Source of the DNA: VXOI01 sp965197575
GTDB lineage: Bacteria; Chloroflexota; Dehalococcoidia; Lucifugimonadales; UBA3495
Assembly: GCA_965197575.1 (NCBI GenBank)
Contig: OZ240214.1
Coordinates: 1,612,001 to 1,676,000 of the forward strand
Reading direction: 5' to 3'
DNA length: 64,000 nucleotides
A program made the translations under genes and the position numbers. The notes below the pieces were generated by a model. That model was not told where the DNA came from, searched no databases, and saw only the letters and a program-made list of their open reading frames with translations. Below, piece by piece: positions 32,676 through 41,940 of this stretch (position 1 is the stretch's first letter; each line of letters opens with the position of its first letter).

Positions 32676-34313
32676 CTAGACCAGCGCGCCGAAGCCTTCG
32701 GGTATCATCACCTCGACCAGGTGGGTCTTGCCGGAGGTTAGGGCTGCGTCAAGGGCTTGGGTCATCTCGCCTACGGTGGAGACGCGGCTGGCGTCGAAGC
32801 CGTAGGACTCGAACAGCTTGCCGAAGTCGGGGTTTACGAGATCGGTGGCGAACAGACGGTCGCCGAAGCGGTCCTGCTGGTACTTCTTCAAGACGCCCCA
32901 AGCGCTGTCGTTGAACATCAGGATCACTGGATGGATGTCGTATTGCGCGGCGGTGGCCAACTCCTGGAAATTGTACTGGAAACCCCCGTCGCCGGTGACG
33001 CAGACCACCGGGCTTTCGGGCTTGCCGGCCTTCGCGCCAAGCCCCGCCGGGAAGGCGAACCCCAGGCCGGCCCAACCGTGGGGGTGCATGAACGTGCGCG
33101 GCTCGTAGATGGGCAGGCAGCGGCTGGCGCGGCTGGTGGGCACGGTCGGGTCCAGCGAAAAAATCGTGTTCCGGGTCGTGACCGACCGGATCGCCTCGAA
33201 CACGCGAAGCTCGTTGCCCCAGGTCTCCTGCAACGTGCGGTAGATGTCGCCCCGCACCGACTCAACCTCGGCGGCGTAGGCGTCGCCCTTGTGGACGTCG
33301 GTGTCGCCGATGGCGGCGAGCCATTGCTGCACCACCGCTTGGGAGTTGGCGACGATGGGCACGGCGGCCTCGTAGTTCTTGCCGATGGACTCTCCGTCCA
33401 GCAGCACGTGGACCACGGTTTCGGGCAGCTTGAGCTGTACCCCGGCGGTGGAGCGGTAGGGAAGGATGGAACCCAGAACGACCACGAGGTCGCAGCCGCC
33501 GAGCCATTCCTGCACTGGGTTCTCGCCCCAGATGCGCCGCCCCAAGACCTGGCCCAGCGACAGCGGGTGGTCTTCCGGGAAGGCTCCCTTGGCCCCGTCG
33601 GAGGTCACCACCGGCGCTCCGATGGCTTCGGCCAGCCGGACGATTTCTTGGGTGCCGCCCAGCATCTGCACCTCTTCACCCACCAAAATCGCCGGTCGCT
33701 TGGCTTGAAGCAACAGTTGCAACGCCTGCTCGACCCGGCCAGGGTCTCCCTTGGGTACATCCGGCTCCCTCGCGCCCAGAATCTCCACGTCGGCCTTGGC
33801 GGCCAGCAAATCGGTTGGCAGCTCCAGCTCTATCGGGCGCGGCCGACGGGTCTGGAAACGTTGGAACGCCTCAAGGAAGTGGTCGGGGATGGACTCCACT
33901 TCCTGAATCATGGCGTTCCAGTCGGTGACGGCCTCGAACATCTTTAGCTGGTCTTTGGTCTCGTGGGTGGAAAGCCGGCCCTGGCCCAAGAACTCCTGCT
34001 CCACGTTGGTGGTGATCTCCAATAGCGGCGAGCCGGAGAAGTAGGCTTCTCCCATCGCGCCCACGGAATCGGCGGCGCCAGGGCCGGTGCTGGTGATGAG
34101 CACGCCGGGCTTGCCGGTGGCGCGAGCGTAGCCGTCGGCCATGAAACCGCAGCCCAATTCCAGCCGGCCGCCGATGAACCGAAGGGTATCCTGCCGCTCG
34201 AACAGGGCGTCGAACAGGTCCAGGTTATGGATGGAAATGATACCGAAAACGGTATCCACACCCTGGGCCGTGAGAGACTCAGTAATGGTCTGGCCGCCGG
34301 TCAGATTAGGCAC
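32676..34313 (-). CDS. ThDP-dependent enzyme, acetolactate synthase-like (copy 3)
   Basis: Thiamine-diphosphate enzyme of 545 residues. The catalytic Glu is E52 in IGGRLELGCGFMADGYAR; the usual preceding His (RHE) is Leu. Cofactor motif starts GDGGFQYNFQELATAA and ends ILMFNDS. The segment MHPHGWAGLGFAFPAGLGAK is present in the third domain. It differs strongly from the two other copies. GTG start at 34313 has AAGGAG upstream. It lies directly between the restriction gene and the ThyX-like gene. Substrate unknown. Confidence 0.84.
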   Translation of the reverse strand: MPNLTGGQTITESLTAQGVDTVFGIISIHNLDLFDALFERQDTLRFIGGRLELGCGFMADGYARATGKPGVLITSTGPGAADSVGAMGEAYFSGSPLLEITTNVEQEFLGQGRLSTHETKDQLKMFEAVTDWNAMIQEVESIPDHFLEAFQRFQTRRPRPIELELPTDLLAAKADVEILGAREPDVPKGDPGRVEQALQLLLQAKRPAILVGEEVQMLGGTQEIVRLAEAIGAPVVTSDGAKGAFPEDHPLSLGQVLGRRIWGENPVQEWLGGCDLVVVLGSILPYRSTAGVQLKLPETVVHVLLDGESIGKNYEAAVPIVANSQAVVQQWLAAIGDTDVHKGDAYAAEVESVRGDIYRTLQETWGNELRVFEAIRSVTTRNTIFSLDPTVPTSRASRCLPIYEPRTFMHPHGWAGLGFAFPAGLGAKAGKPESPVVCVTGDGGFQYNFQELATAAQYDIHPVILMFNDSAWGVLKKYQQDRFGDRLFATDLVNPDFGKLFESYGFDASRVSTVGEMTQALDAALTSGKTHLVEVMIPEGFGALV

Positions 34314-34330
34314 GGCTGTACTCCTTATGT

Positions 34331-34981
34331 TCAGTCCTGATTATCCGGGAAGTAGTCAGTCAAAAAATCCAGCACTTGGCGTTTCTGTTCCTCGGATGCG
34401 GACTGTACAATGGCGATTACATTGAGCCAACCTGTTTCGTCATCCCAATAATTTCGCTTCATCACCTGGTGCCTTCCGCATAACGGTTGCCACTTGGAAA
34501 CGTCCTCACGGTCGGTATCGGCGTTCAGGGCATGCGGCAATTTGTGGTCGGGAGTCAACCTCACCGTTCCACCGCCAACCGGGTCGATGTCGCCCTGTCT
34601 AAGGTTGCAGAGTACTCCGACTTCATTCCACGCACATCTATAATTCGCCGCCTTTAGGACTTCTTCCCATACGCGCGCTGTCGGTCTGGCTCTGCCCGAT
34701 GCCGTGCTACGTCTTTCGGCATTGGGCATAAGGTACTCGCTGACCTTGAGGTCGCCCCGGTTTCGCCAAGAAAGAATTGTATAGCCCCTGTCTGTTCGGA
34801 GTTCGGACAAGCGCTGATGCCAGTTCTCAGGCTGACGGTTGGTTACGGGATCCGTAGCCACCTCGACAATTTGCTCCCTAGTCGCAACCTTCCCGATGTT
34901 GTCCAGGAAAAACGCTTCGATTCTCACTCGGACTGACCCTTGATTGTAGGGGCCTTTGACAACGGCATCCCGGCCACTCAT
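34331..34981 (-). CDS. HNH-family type II restriction endonuclease
   Basis: Protein of 216 residues. The C-terminal half carries an HNH-like core: ANYRCAWNEVGVLC, RLTPDHKLPHALN with the metal-proximal DH, then WQPLCGRHQVMKRNYWDD. The N-terminal half (IGKVATREQIVEVA...RLSELRTDRGYTI) looks like a winged helix for DNA binding. Its ATG at 34981 overlaps the stop of the upstream methyltransferase gene (ATGA), so it is translationally coupled. Together they form a type II restriction-modification system. Recognition site unknown. Confidence 0.8.
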   Translation of the reverse strand: MSGRDAVVKGPYNQGSVRVRIEAFFLDNIGKVATREQIVEVATDPVTNRQPENWHQRLSELRTDRGYTILSWRNRGDLKVSEYLMPNAERRSTASGRARPTARVWEEVLKAANYRCAWNEVGVLCNLRQGDIDPVGGGTVRLTPDHKLPHALNADTDREDVSKWQPLCGRHQVMKRNYWDDETGWLNVIAIVQSASEEQKRQVLDFLTDYFPDNQD

Positions 34982-35709
34982 CGCTCGTTCCACACCAGCA
35001 GATTCGAGTCTATGTTCCGATGGCAGCGGCGGATGCGCTCTTGGGCCACGTCAACCCACTCGGCAGACTCATCACAAAGAATAGCCCGACGATTCAACTG
35101 CAAACAAGCTTCGCCAGTGGTGCCTGACCCGCACATTGGGTCCAACACCAAGTCGTCCTCCTTTGTCGTCATCAAAAGCAGCGGCTTGATAACGGACAGA
35201 GGCTTTTGGGCGGGATGACCCGTTTGCTCGTCTTTTCCGACGAATCCCACGTTCAGCGGGACTTCCAGGACTGTCGGAGGTCCCGGAACGAAACGCATCT
35301 TGCCGGACTTCCACCGTTCCAGTTGGCTGCCATTCAGGAAATGTTCGGGGTAAGTCTTCGCGCCTTCCGCGGATAGATGCAGACAAGCGTTCTGCGCAGA
35401 ACGCCAGCCCCGGATAACCGAAGGGCAGTTCTTGTAGTACCAAGTCAACCACGCTACCAGCCTAAAGTCCACCGGAATCCGGGCTACTTGATGGGCGACA
35501 ATCTCCGGGAACCCCCACACAAAGACGTGTTGCGATACTCGGGCGGCCGCGGCGATAACGTCACTCAGCCAGTCGTTATAGTCTTCTCCGTACCCGCCGA
35601 CTCCTTTGTTGTACCAAGGATCTAGGATGGTGGCGGTTACGCCCTCCGGCGCATTGGCGAGCGTCTCCAGCACGTCTGCCGGAGGGAGCGTTATGACGGA
35701 AGAAATCAT
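34978..35709 (-). CDS. DNA (adenine-N6 or cytosine-N4) methyltransferase of the type II system
   Basis: Beta-class DNA methyltransferase of 243 residues: the catalytic motif IV (TILDPWYNKG, a DPWY variant of DPPY) comes first and the SAM motif I (LVLDPMCGSGTTGEAC) near the C-terminus. It would protect host DNA from the HNH nuclease encoded downstream. ATG at 35709 is nine bases after the E2 stop, so the R-M genes may be read from the 2-oxoacid operon. TTCCG-rich ends give no sign of a separate controller gene. Confidence 0.88.
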   Translation of the reverse strand: MISSVITLPPADVLETLANAPEGVTATILDPWYNKGVGGYGEDYNDWLSDVIAAAARVSQHVFVWGFPEIVAHQVARIPVDFRLVAWLTWYYKNCPSVIRGWRSAQNACLHLSAEGAKTYPEHFLNGSQLERWKSGKMRFVPGPPTVLEVPLNVGFVGKDEQTGHPAQKPLSVIKPLLLMTTKEDDLVLDPMCGSGTTGEACLQLNRRAILCDESAEWVDVAQERIRRCHRNIDSNLLVWNER

Positions 35710-35717
35710 TACACCGC

Positions 35718-37127
35718 CTAAAGCAGCAGGCTTACCGGGTTCTCCAGGAGCCTCTTGATCTCCATCAGGAATTGGGCGGCCTCCGCACCGTCGGCGACCC
35801 GGTGGTCCACCGACAGCGTAGCCTTCATTATCTGGGCGATGGCGATTTGCCCGTCGCGCACCACCGGCTGCTCCTTGACCGAGCCTACAGCCAGTATCGC
35901 CGCGTGGGGCGGGAAGATGATGGCGGTGAAGCTGTCCACATCGAACATGCCGAGGTTGCTGACGCTGTAGGTCGTGCCGGTGTACTCCTCCGCCCGGAGA
36001 GTGCCATTGTTGGCGCGGTCGATAAGGTCGGTACTGCCTGCCGCTATCTGCGCCAGGCTCAGGCTCTCGCAGCCGGGTATGCCGGGGACGATCAGTCCCG
36101 ACTCCAGCGCGATGGCAATCCCCACGTTCACCGAGGGATTCATTTGCAGGTGGTCGTCCCGGAAGAAGGAGTTGAACTTGGGGTGCTTGCCGATGGCCAA
36201 GGCCGACGCCTTGACGATCAGGTCGTTGACGGAGACCCGGTTTTCGGCGGGCAACTCGTCGTTGATGTCCCGCCGCAGCGTCATAGCCTTGGTCATGTCG
36301 ACTTCGGCGGCGATGTAAAAGTGGGGGGCGTCCCGCTTGCTGTCGGACGTGACTCTGGCCACGGCCTGCCGCATCCGCGACAACTCCACCCGCTCCACAC
36401 CCACTTCGTCCGGCGGGGGTGCGGCCTCTGCCACTACCGGAGCCAGAGCCGGTGCGGGCGCGGCTTGCTCGCGGGCCGCGGCGAGAACGTCCGACTCGAC
36501 GATCCGGCCGCCGGGGCCAGTGCCCGTGACCGTCCCAAGATCGACACCCTGTTCGCGGGCCACCCGGCGGGCCAACGGCGATGCCAGCACACCGCCCGGC
36601 GCAGCCAGTACCGCAGCCAAGGCAGCCGCCACTTCGGCCGCCGCCAGAACGTCGGACTCGACGACCCGTCCGCCAGGGCCGCTGCCCGTGACGGTTGCAA
36701 GATTGACGCCATGTTCGCGGGCCAGCCTCCGGGCGATGGGGGAGGCGCGGACTTCGCCGCCGTCGGCGGAGCCCGGAGCGGGAGCCGCAACCTCGGCGGC
36801 TGGCTCAGCGACGCGGGTCGCGAGAACAGCGGGCTCGGCCTCCTCGGCTGGGGCGGCTGGTTCGGCCATGTCGTCGGGCAGCGCCTCGCCCGGGTCGGTG
36901 ATCACGGCGATGGGCTGCCCCACGGCAACGACGGCGCCTTCCCCGGCAACGATTCGCCGCAGCACCCCGCCGGTGGTCGGGCTGAACTCGACGACGGCCT
37001 TGTCGGTCTCGATTTCAGCGATGACCTCGCGGGGGGCCACGTCTTCGCCTTCCTGCTTCAGCCAGCGAACTATGGTGCCCTCCCGCATGTCGTAACCCAA
37101 CTGCGGCATCACTATCGATATGGCCAA
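35718..37127 (-). CDS. Dihydrolipoamide acyltransferase (E2) with two subunit-binding domains
   Basis: E2 of a 2-oxoacid dehydrogenase complex, 469 residues. An N-terminal lipoyl domain has the lipoylated lysine K43 in ETDKAVVEF. Two peripheral subunit-binding domains follow a linker: SPIARRLAREHGVNL at about 130-166 and SPLARRVAREQGVDL at about 180-216, nearly identical to each other. The C-terminal catalytic domain ends with SVDHRVADGAEAAQF, holding the active-site H and D of HxxxDG. TTG start at 37127 with GAGGAGGACGC. The cluster has no E1 gene next to it. Confidence 0.88.
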   Translation of the reverse strand: MAISIVMPQLGYDMREGTIVRWLKQEGEDVAPREVIAEIETDKAVVEFSPTTGGVLRRIVAGEGAVVAVGQPIAVITDPGEALPDDMAEPAAPAEEAEPAVLATRVAEPAAEVAAPAPGSADGGEVRASPIARRLAREHGVNLATVTGSGPGGRVVESDVLAAAEVAAALAAVLAAPGGVLASPLARRVAREQGVDLGTVTGTGPGGRIVESDVLAAAREQAAPAPALAPVVAEAAPPPDEVGVERVELSRMRQAVARVTSDSKRDAPHFYIAAEVDMTKAMTLRRDINDELPAENRVSVNDLIVKASALAIGKHPKFNSFFRDDHLQMNPSVNVGIAIALESGLIVPGIPGCESLSLAQIAAGSTDLIDRANNGTLRAEEYTGTTYSVSNLGMFDVDSFTAIIFPPHAAILAVGSVKEQPVVRDGQIAIAQIMKATLSVDHRVADGAEAAQFLMEIKRLLENPVSLLL

Positions 37128-37219
37128 AGCGTCCTCCTCTAGTTCAGGGCTGGCGGGGCCGTTGATTGCCCATTGATATTAAAGCACTCAGCCAAGAGCG
37201 GCAACACGCGCCCGGCCAA

Positions 37220-37250
37220 AAGAGAAGGGAGCGGTCGGCGCCGCTCCCCT
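37220..37250 (-). terminator. Probable terminator of the oxidoreductase operon
   Basis: Stem GGGAGCGG (37227-37234) and CCGCTCCC (37241-37248) with a six-base loop. On the minus strand it is followed by TTCTCTTTT. It lies just after the oxidoreductase beta gene and before the E2 gene, so the two may be separate transcripts. Confidence 0.6.
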
Positions 37251-37281
37251 CGCGTTGGGCTGTCCACAGTGACCAAAGGCG

Positions 37282-38187
37282 CTACATCATCCGCTGGATG
37301 ATGCGCTTGGCCTGCTCTTCTTCGAGGCCCAGGGGGCGCTTGGCGAGGGGGCCTTCCTTGGCCAGCACCGGCTCGGCCTGCTCCAGCGAGACCGACTCCT
37401 TCTGGAAGAAGAGGCCGGTATAGATGGTGTCGCCCCATTCCAGGCCCTTCTCGCAAGCGGCCTTCCAGTCGGTCGGGTCGTGCCCTTCGTCTTCCAGCTT
37501 GACCACCCGGTCCTTGAAGAAGTTGTGGGTGTTGTCGAGGTTGAAGGTGACGCACGGGCTGAAAACGTCGATCAGCGCGAACCCCTTGTGCTGAACGCCC
37601 TGCTTGATGAGCTCGGTCAGGTGGCGGACATCGCCGCTGTAGCCGCGGGCGACGAAGGTTGCGCCGTTCATAATCGAGGAGGTCACGGGGTTCACCGGGG
37701 CCTCCACGCTGCCGAAGGGGGTGCTCTTCGTACTCATCCCGTAGCTGCTGGTGGGGGAGATCTGGCCGGTGGTGAGGCCATAAATCTGGTTGTTCATCAC
37801 CACGTAGGTCAGATCGACGTTGCGCCGGGCGGTGTGGGCGAAGTGGTTGCCGCCGATGCCGTAGCCGTCACCGTCGCCACCGGTAACGAACACCGTGAGC
37901 TCGTGGTTCGCCAGCTTCGCGCCGGTGGCCACTGCCAAAGAACGACCGTGGAGGGTGTGCATTCCGTAGGAGTTGAAGTATCCCGGCAGGTTGGAGGAAC
38001 ACCCGATGCCGCTCACGGTCAACACCTCGTGGGGCAGCAACCCCAACTCGGCGCAGGTGCGCTGTAGGGCGTTCAGTACGCCGAAGTCCCCACAACCGGG
38101 ACACCAGTCAGGATCGACCTGCCCCTTGAAGTCTCTGGCGGTCAGCTTTATCTCGGGCCTGCCGTTGGCTAGGTCGACCGTTGCCAT
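37282..38187 (-). CDS. korB: 2-oxoacid:ferredoxin oxidoreductase, beta subunit
   Basis: ThDP and Fe-S subunit of 301 residues. It oxidatively decarboxylates a 2-oxoacid to acyl-CoA and passes electrons to ferredoxin with the alpha subunit. Cysteines in DWCPGCGDFG and GIGCSSNLPGYF ligate the cluster. The ThDP motif is GDGDGYGIGGNHF ending MNNQIYGLTTGQISPTS. The ATG at 38187 has GAGGTGATTGG upstream. Short intergenic spacing to the alpha gene suggests a two-gene operon. The family is usually 2-oxoglutarate or pyruvate type; exact substrate not proven. Confidence 0.9.
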   Translation of the reverse strand: MATVDLANGRPEIKLTARDFKGQVDPDWCPGCGDFGVLNALQRTCAELGLLPHEVLTVSGIGCSSNLPGYFNSYGMHTLHGRSLAVATGAKLANHELTVFVTGGDGDGYGIGGNHFAHTARRNVDLTYVVMNNQIYGLTTGQISPTSSYGMSTKSTPFGSVEAPVNPVTSSIMNGATFVARGYSGDVRHLTELIKQGVQHKGFALIDVFSPCVTFNLDNTHNFFKDRVVKLEDEGHDPTDWKAACEKGLEWGDTIYTGLFFQKESVSLEQAEPVLAKEGPLAKRPLGLEEEQAKRIIQRMM

Positions 38188-38219
38188 CCAATCACCTCTT
38201 CTTGACCATGAGTTTCCGG

Positions 38220-39995
38220 TTAAACGACTACTTCCTGATAAGGAACGGAACGGCTGGTGTTCCCTGCCACCTGATCAGCGACGCCGTCGGCGACGTGATG
38301 GGGCATGAAAGGTTCGCCGTCGTACTTGCGTATGTGGCCGTGGGCCGACAGGCCGGTCTCGCTCCGCAGGTAGCGGGCGAACTGACCGGAGAAGCTGTTT
38401 TCGACGATTATCACGCGCTTCGACGCCGACAGCACCTCGCTTACCTGGTCGGCATGGAAGGGCACGATCCACTTTATGTGAAGGTGGTTGGCCGTGATGC
38501 CCCGTTCTGCCAGCAGCGGGATGGCCTCCTCGATGACGCCGTGGGTCGAGCCCCATCCGACCAGCGTGACGTCGGCGTCCTCCGGCCCCGTCAACTCCGG
38601 CGGCGCGACTTCAGCGACGGCGTTGCCCATCTTGCGGGCGCGCTTCTCCACCATCATGCGGCGCTTGTGCGGGTTGGTGAACTCGTCGCTGATTAGCGTG
38701 GAGTCTTGGTCGTGCTCGTCGGTGGCGACCACGTGAACGTAGCCCTCCAGACCCGGCACCGCCCTGGGCGAGATGCCGCTTTCGGTGTCCTCGTACCGGA
38801 GGTAGCCGTTCGGCGAGGTTGGCTCGGTGATCAACGCGCCCCGTTCAATCTTGGGGTGCATGTCGATGTCGTCCGGGTCGACGCTGTATCTGCCTTCGGA
38901 AATTAGCAGGTCGGAGACGACGATGGCCGGGCACTGGAACTTGTCGGTTAGATTGAAGATCTCGGGCATAGTGTTGAAAGCGTCCAGGGCATTCGAGGGC
39001 GCTACAATCAACCGTTCGTAATCCCCTTGACTCGCGCCCAACACCTGCCAGAGGTCACCCTGCTCCGTCTTGGTCGGGACGCCAGTCGAGGGGCCGGCGC
39101 GTTGCACGTTCACGAACACCGCCGGTATTTCCATCATGCCGGCGCTGCCCACCGCCTCGGTCATCAGGGCGAATCCGCCGCCGGAAGTGGCGCACATCGA
39201 GCGCGCGCCGGTGTGGGCCGCGCCCACCACCATGTTGGCCACGCCGATTTCGTCCTCCACCTGCCGCACCATGATACCCAGGTTGCGGGCGTTGGAGGCC
39301 ATCCAGTGCAGGATGCCGGAGGCCGGACTCATGGGGTAGGCGGCGTAGAACTTCACGCCTGCGGCCGCCGCGCCCATAGCAATCGCCTCGTTGCCGGACC
39401 ACACCGCCAGCGGCTTGCCGCCGCCGGGCATGGACTTCGGGTAGGGCGCGAAGTGGGTCTGGGCGTAGTCGAACCCGGCACGGGCCACGCCGACGTTTTC
39501 AGTTACCACTCGCTCGCCTTGGCGTTGGAACCGCAGGGACAGGCTTTCTTCCAGCACTTGGAAGTCCAGCCCCAGCAGCCAAGTGACCGCGCCCATAGCT
39601 ACGGTGTTCTGGATCAGCCGGTTGCGGCTTTGTGTCAGCTCCCCCACCGGGAGAGGGCACAGGTCCGCGCCGTTGGACTCTCCGGGCGTGATGGTGTCGC
39701 CGTTGTAGATAACGCGGCCGCCCGGCCCGATCAAGCGCTGGTGACGGTCCATAGTGTCCTGATTCAGGCAGAGCAACAGGTCCAGCTTGTCGCCGTGGGT
39801 GAACATCTTCTCGTCCGCGAAACGAAGGGTGAGGAAGATGTGCCCACCGCGTATGATGGACTGGTAGGCGTTATAGGTGCTCAGATGGAGTCCACGGCGG
39901 ACGATGATCCGGGCCAGGATGTCGCCGGGGGTGGCAATGCCCTGTCCCGCCTCGCCTCCGATGCCCATCGCGAAATCAAACGTACCCACTGCCAT
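38220..39995 (-). CDS. korA: 2-oxoacid:ferredoxin oxidoreductase, gamma-alpha fusion subunit
   Basis: Protein of 591 residues with the gamma domain first (GIGGEAGQGIATPGDILARI) and the alpha domain after it (KPLAVWSGNEAIAMGAAAAG, YPMSPASGILHWMAS, MCATSGGGFALMTEA). This is the KorA-type fusion of two-subunit enzymes. Residues after about 450 form domain II, ending RYLRSETGLSAHGHIRKYDG. ATG at 39995 has AGAGGAG upstream. It acts in the cytoplasm on 2-oxoacids with CoA and ferredoxin. Adjacent E2 and E3 genes hint at shared regulation of 2-oxoacid metabolism. Confidence 0.9.
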   Translation of the reverse strand: MAVGTFDFAMGIGGEAGQGIATPGDILARIIVRRGLHLSTYNAYQSIIRGGHIFLTLRFADEKMFTHGDKLDLLLCLNQDTMDRHQRLIGPGGRVIYNGDTITPGESNGADLCPLPVGELTQSRNRLIQNTVAMGAVTWLLGLDFQVLEESLSLRFQRQGERVVTENVGVARAGFDYAQTHFAPYPKSMPGGGKPLAVWSGNEAIAMGAAAAGVKFYAAYPMSPASGILHWMASNARNLGIMVRQVEDEIGVANMVVGAAHTGARSMCATSGGGFALMTEAVGSAGMMEIPAVFVNVQRAGPSTGVPTKTEQGDLWQVLGASQGDYERLIVAPSNALDAFNTMPEIFNLTDKFQCPAIVVSDLLISEGRYSVDPDDIDMHPKIERGALITEPTSPNGYLRYEDTESGISPRAVPGLEGYVHVVATDEHDQDSTLISDEFTNPHKRRMMVEKRARKMGNAVAEVAPPELTGPEDADVTLVGWGSTHGVIEEAIPLLAERGITANHLHIKWIVPFHADQVSEVLSASKRVIIVENSFSGQFARYLRSETGLSAHGHIRKYDGEPFMPHHVADGVADQVAGNTSRSVPYQEVVV

Positions 39996-40151
39996 CGATG
40001 CGCTCCTCTGTACGGCTCAGTGCCCTAGTATACCGCCGTCATTCGCGGTTCACAAATTACCGGCGGTTTTGCGGCAATTTGTTTCCTTTTTGTTACGTCC
40101 TTCGACTCCGCTTCCGCTCAGAACGATGCGGAGTTGCCAGATAACGAAAGG

Positions 40152-41534
40152 CTACATATGGACGGCGCGGCCCTGCGCCGAAAGGGCCGCTTCCTTGATC
40201 ATCTCGGACAATGACGGGTGCGGGTGGACGGTCCAGCCCAACTCCAAGGTGGTGCCCTCCAGCATCCGAGTCATGGACAGCTCGCCTAACAGCTCGGTGA
40301 CTTCCGGGCCGATCATATGACCGCCCAGCAGCTCGCCGTACCGGGCGTCGACCACCAGCTTGACCAGCCCATCGGTCTCGCCCATCGCCAGCGCCTTGCC
40401 GTTGGCCATCACGTTGAACGTGCCCACGTTCACCTCGTGCCCCGCCTCCCGCGCTTGGGCCTCGGTCAGACCGAAGCTGGCTATTTGGGGCTGGCAGTAG
40501 GTCGCTCGGGGCATGTAGGCGTAGTCCAGGGGCTGCACTTCCAACCCCGCGATGTGCTCCACTGCAGCCGCAGCCTGGGCCGAGGCCACGTGGGCCAAGG
40601 GCATCTTGCCGTTCACGTCGCCAATGGCATAGACGCCCGGCACGTTGGTCGCCATGAACTCATCGACCTGCACCCCGGTCCGGTCAGCGGCAACACCCAC
40701 GGCTTCCAGGCCGATGTCCTCGATGTTAGGCTGCACACCGATGGCCACCAGCACCTTCCCGCACTCCAGAGTTTGCGCCGCGCCGCCCTGGTCCACCGTT
40801 ACGCTGACCCCGCCCGGCGTGGTCTGTACGCCGGTGACGCCCGCGCCGGTGAGGACGTTGATCCCCAACTTTCGGAAGGCCCGCTCTAGTTGGGCGCTGA
40901 TGTCCTCGTCCTCGTTGGGGACCAGCCTCGGCAGGAGTTCTACGATGGTGACCTCCACGCCGTACATACGGTAGATGTAGGCGAATTCCACGCCGATGGC
41001 GCCCCCGCCGACGATCACCACCGAAGCGGGCAACTCGTCCAACACGATGGACTCGCGGCTGGTGATCACCCGGTCGCCGTCGATGGGCAGGGGAGGAATG
41101 GAACGCGGGCGGGAGCCAGTGGCGATGATGACGTTCTTGGCATCGATGGTGGGGCCGTCGGCGACCTCGACCCGGTTGGCAGCGGCGAGACGGCCGAGAC
41201 CTTGAATGTGCTCGACGTTGTTCTTACGCAACAGGAAGGCCACGCCCCGCGTGTTCCGGTCCACCACCTGCCGGCTACGGGCCACGGCGACCGAAAAATC
41301 GGCGTGGAACTCCCGGAACGACAGGCCGAACTCGTCGGCCCGGTTGATGTAGGAGAGGACTTCGGCGTTCTTGAGGAGGGCCTTGCTGGGGATGCAACCC
41401 CAATTGAGGCAGACGCCGCCCAAGGCCTCTTTTTCGATGATGGCGGTCTTGAGGCCCAACTGCCCGGCTCGGATAGCCGCCACATAACCCCCCGGCCCGG
41501 AACCGATCACTGCAAGGTCGTAATTAGAGTCCAT
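40152..41534 (-). CDS. lpdA: Dihydrolipoyl dehydrogenase (E3)
   Basis: FAD disulfide oxidoreductase of 460 residues that re-oxidises dihydrolipoamide with NAD+. FAD motif is VIGSGPGGYVAA, the redox pair is GGVCLNWGCIPSKALL, the NAD motif is VVIVGGGAIGVEFA and the His-Glu dyad near the C-terminus is HPHPSLSEM. The ATG at 41534 is used; a TTG directly before it is also possible. It is the natural partner of the E2 at 35718, but no E1 is encoded in the cluster. Confidence 0.92.
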   Translation of the reverse strand: MDSNYDLAVIGSGPGGYVAAIRAGQLGLKTAIIEKEALGGVCLNWGCIPSKALLKNAEVLSYINRADEFGLSFREFHADFSVAVARSRQVVDRNTRGVAFLLRKNNVEHIQGLGRLAAANRVEVADGPTIDAKNVIIATGSRPRSIPPLPIDGDRVITSRESIVLDELPASVVIVGGGAIGVEFAYIYRMYGVEVTIVELLPRLVPNEDEDISAQLERAFRKLGINVLTGAGVTGVQTTPGGVSVTVDQGGAAQTLECGKVLVAIGVQPNIEDIGLEAVGVAADRTGVQVDEFMATNVPGVYAIGDVNGKMPLAHVASAQAAAAVEHIAGLEVQPLDYAYMPRATYCQPQIASFGLTEAQAREAGHEVNVGTFNVMANGKALAMGETDGLVKLVVDARYGELLGGHMIGPEVTELLGELSMTRMLEGTTLELGWTVHPHPSLSEMIKEAALSAQGRAVHM

Positions 41535-41685
41535 CAACCCCCGCCTAAAAGCAAGATTATACCGGCGGCCGTGTTACGTTAACAATAGTCACGGCGTCTA
41601 TTTAATTGTCCGCCCATGCCGTTTCTGCTACCATGTACGGCGGACGGTCCGGAGCGGATGAGTCCGGCATGGATGAGGGTCTCAG

Positions 41686-41913
41686 ATGTCAGTAATTCTT
41701 TCGCGCATTTTCGGCGGCCTGGGCTTCCCCGAAATTGCGATTATCGCCGTTATCATCCTGTTGATATTCGGGGCGCGGCGGCTACCGGAGATCGGCTCGT
41801 CCATGGGCAAGGGCATCCGCACCTTCAAGAACGCCCTGACCGGCGAGGATGAAAAGCCCCCACAGGAAACGCCTCCGGCGACCAGGGGCAAGGACGACAG
41901 CCGCCCTTACTAG
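41686..41913 (+). CDS. tatA: Twin-arginine translocase TatA/E family subunit
   Basis: Seventy-five residues. One N-terminal membrane helix (FGGLGFPEIAIIAVIILLIFGA) followed by the hinge RRLPEIG and an amphipathic helix SSMGKGIRTFKNALTG, then a disordered tail. This is the pore-forming component for folded protein export. TatB-like and TatC genes lie on the other strand from 43690 to 42639, with a HepT/MntA pair between. Confidence 0.92.
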   Translation: MSVILSRIFGGLGFPEIAIIAVIILLIFGARRLPEIGSSMGKGIRTFKNALTGEDEKPPQETPPATRGKDDSRPY

Positions 41914-41940
41914 ACCGGGCGGGCTACACACGGACAGAAC

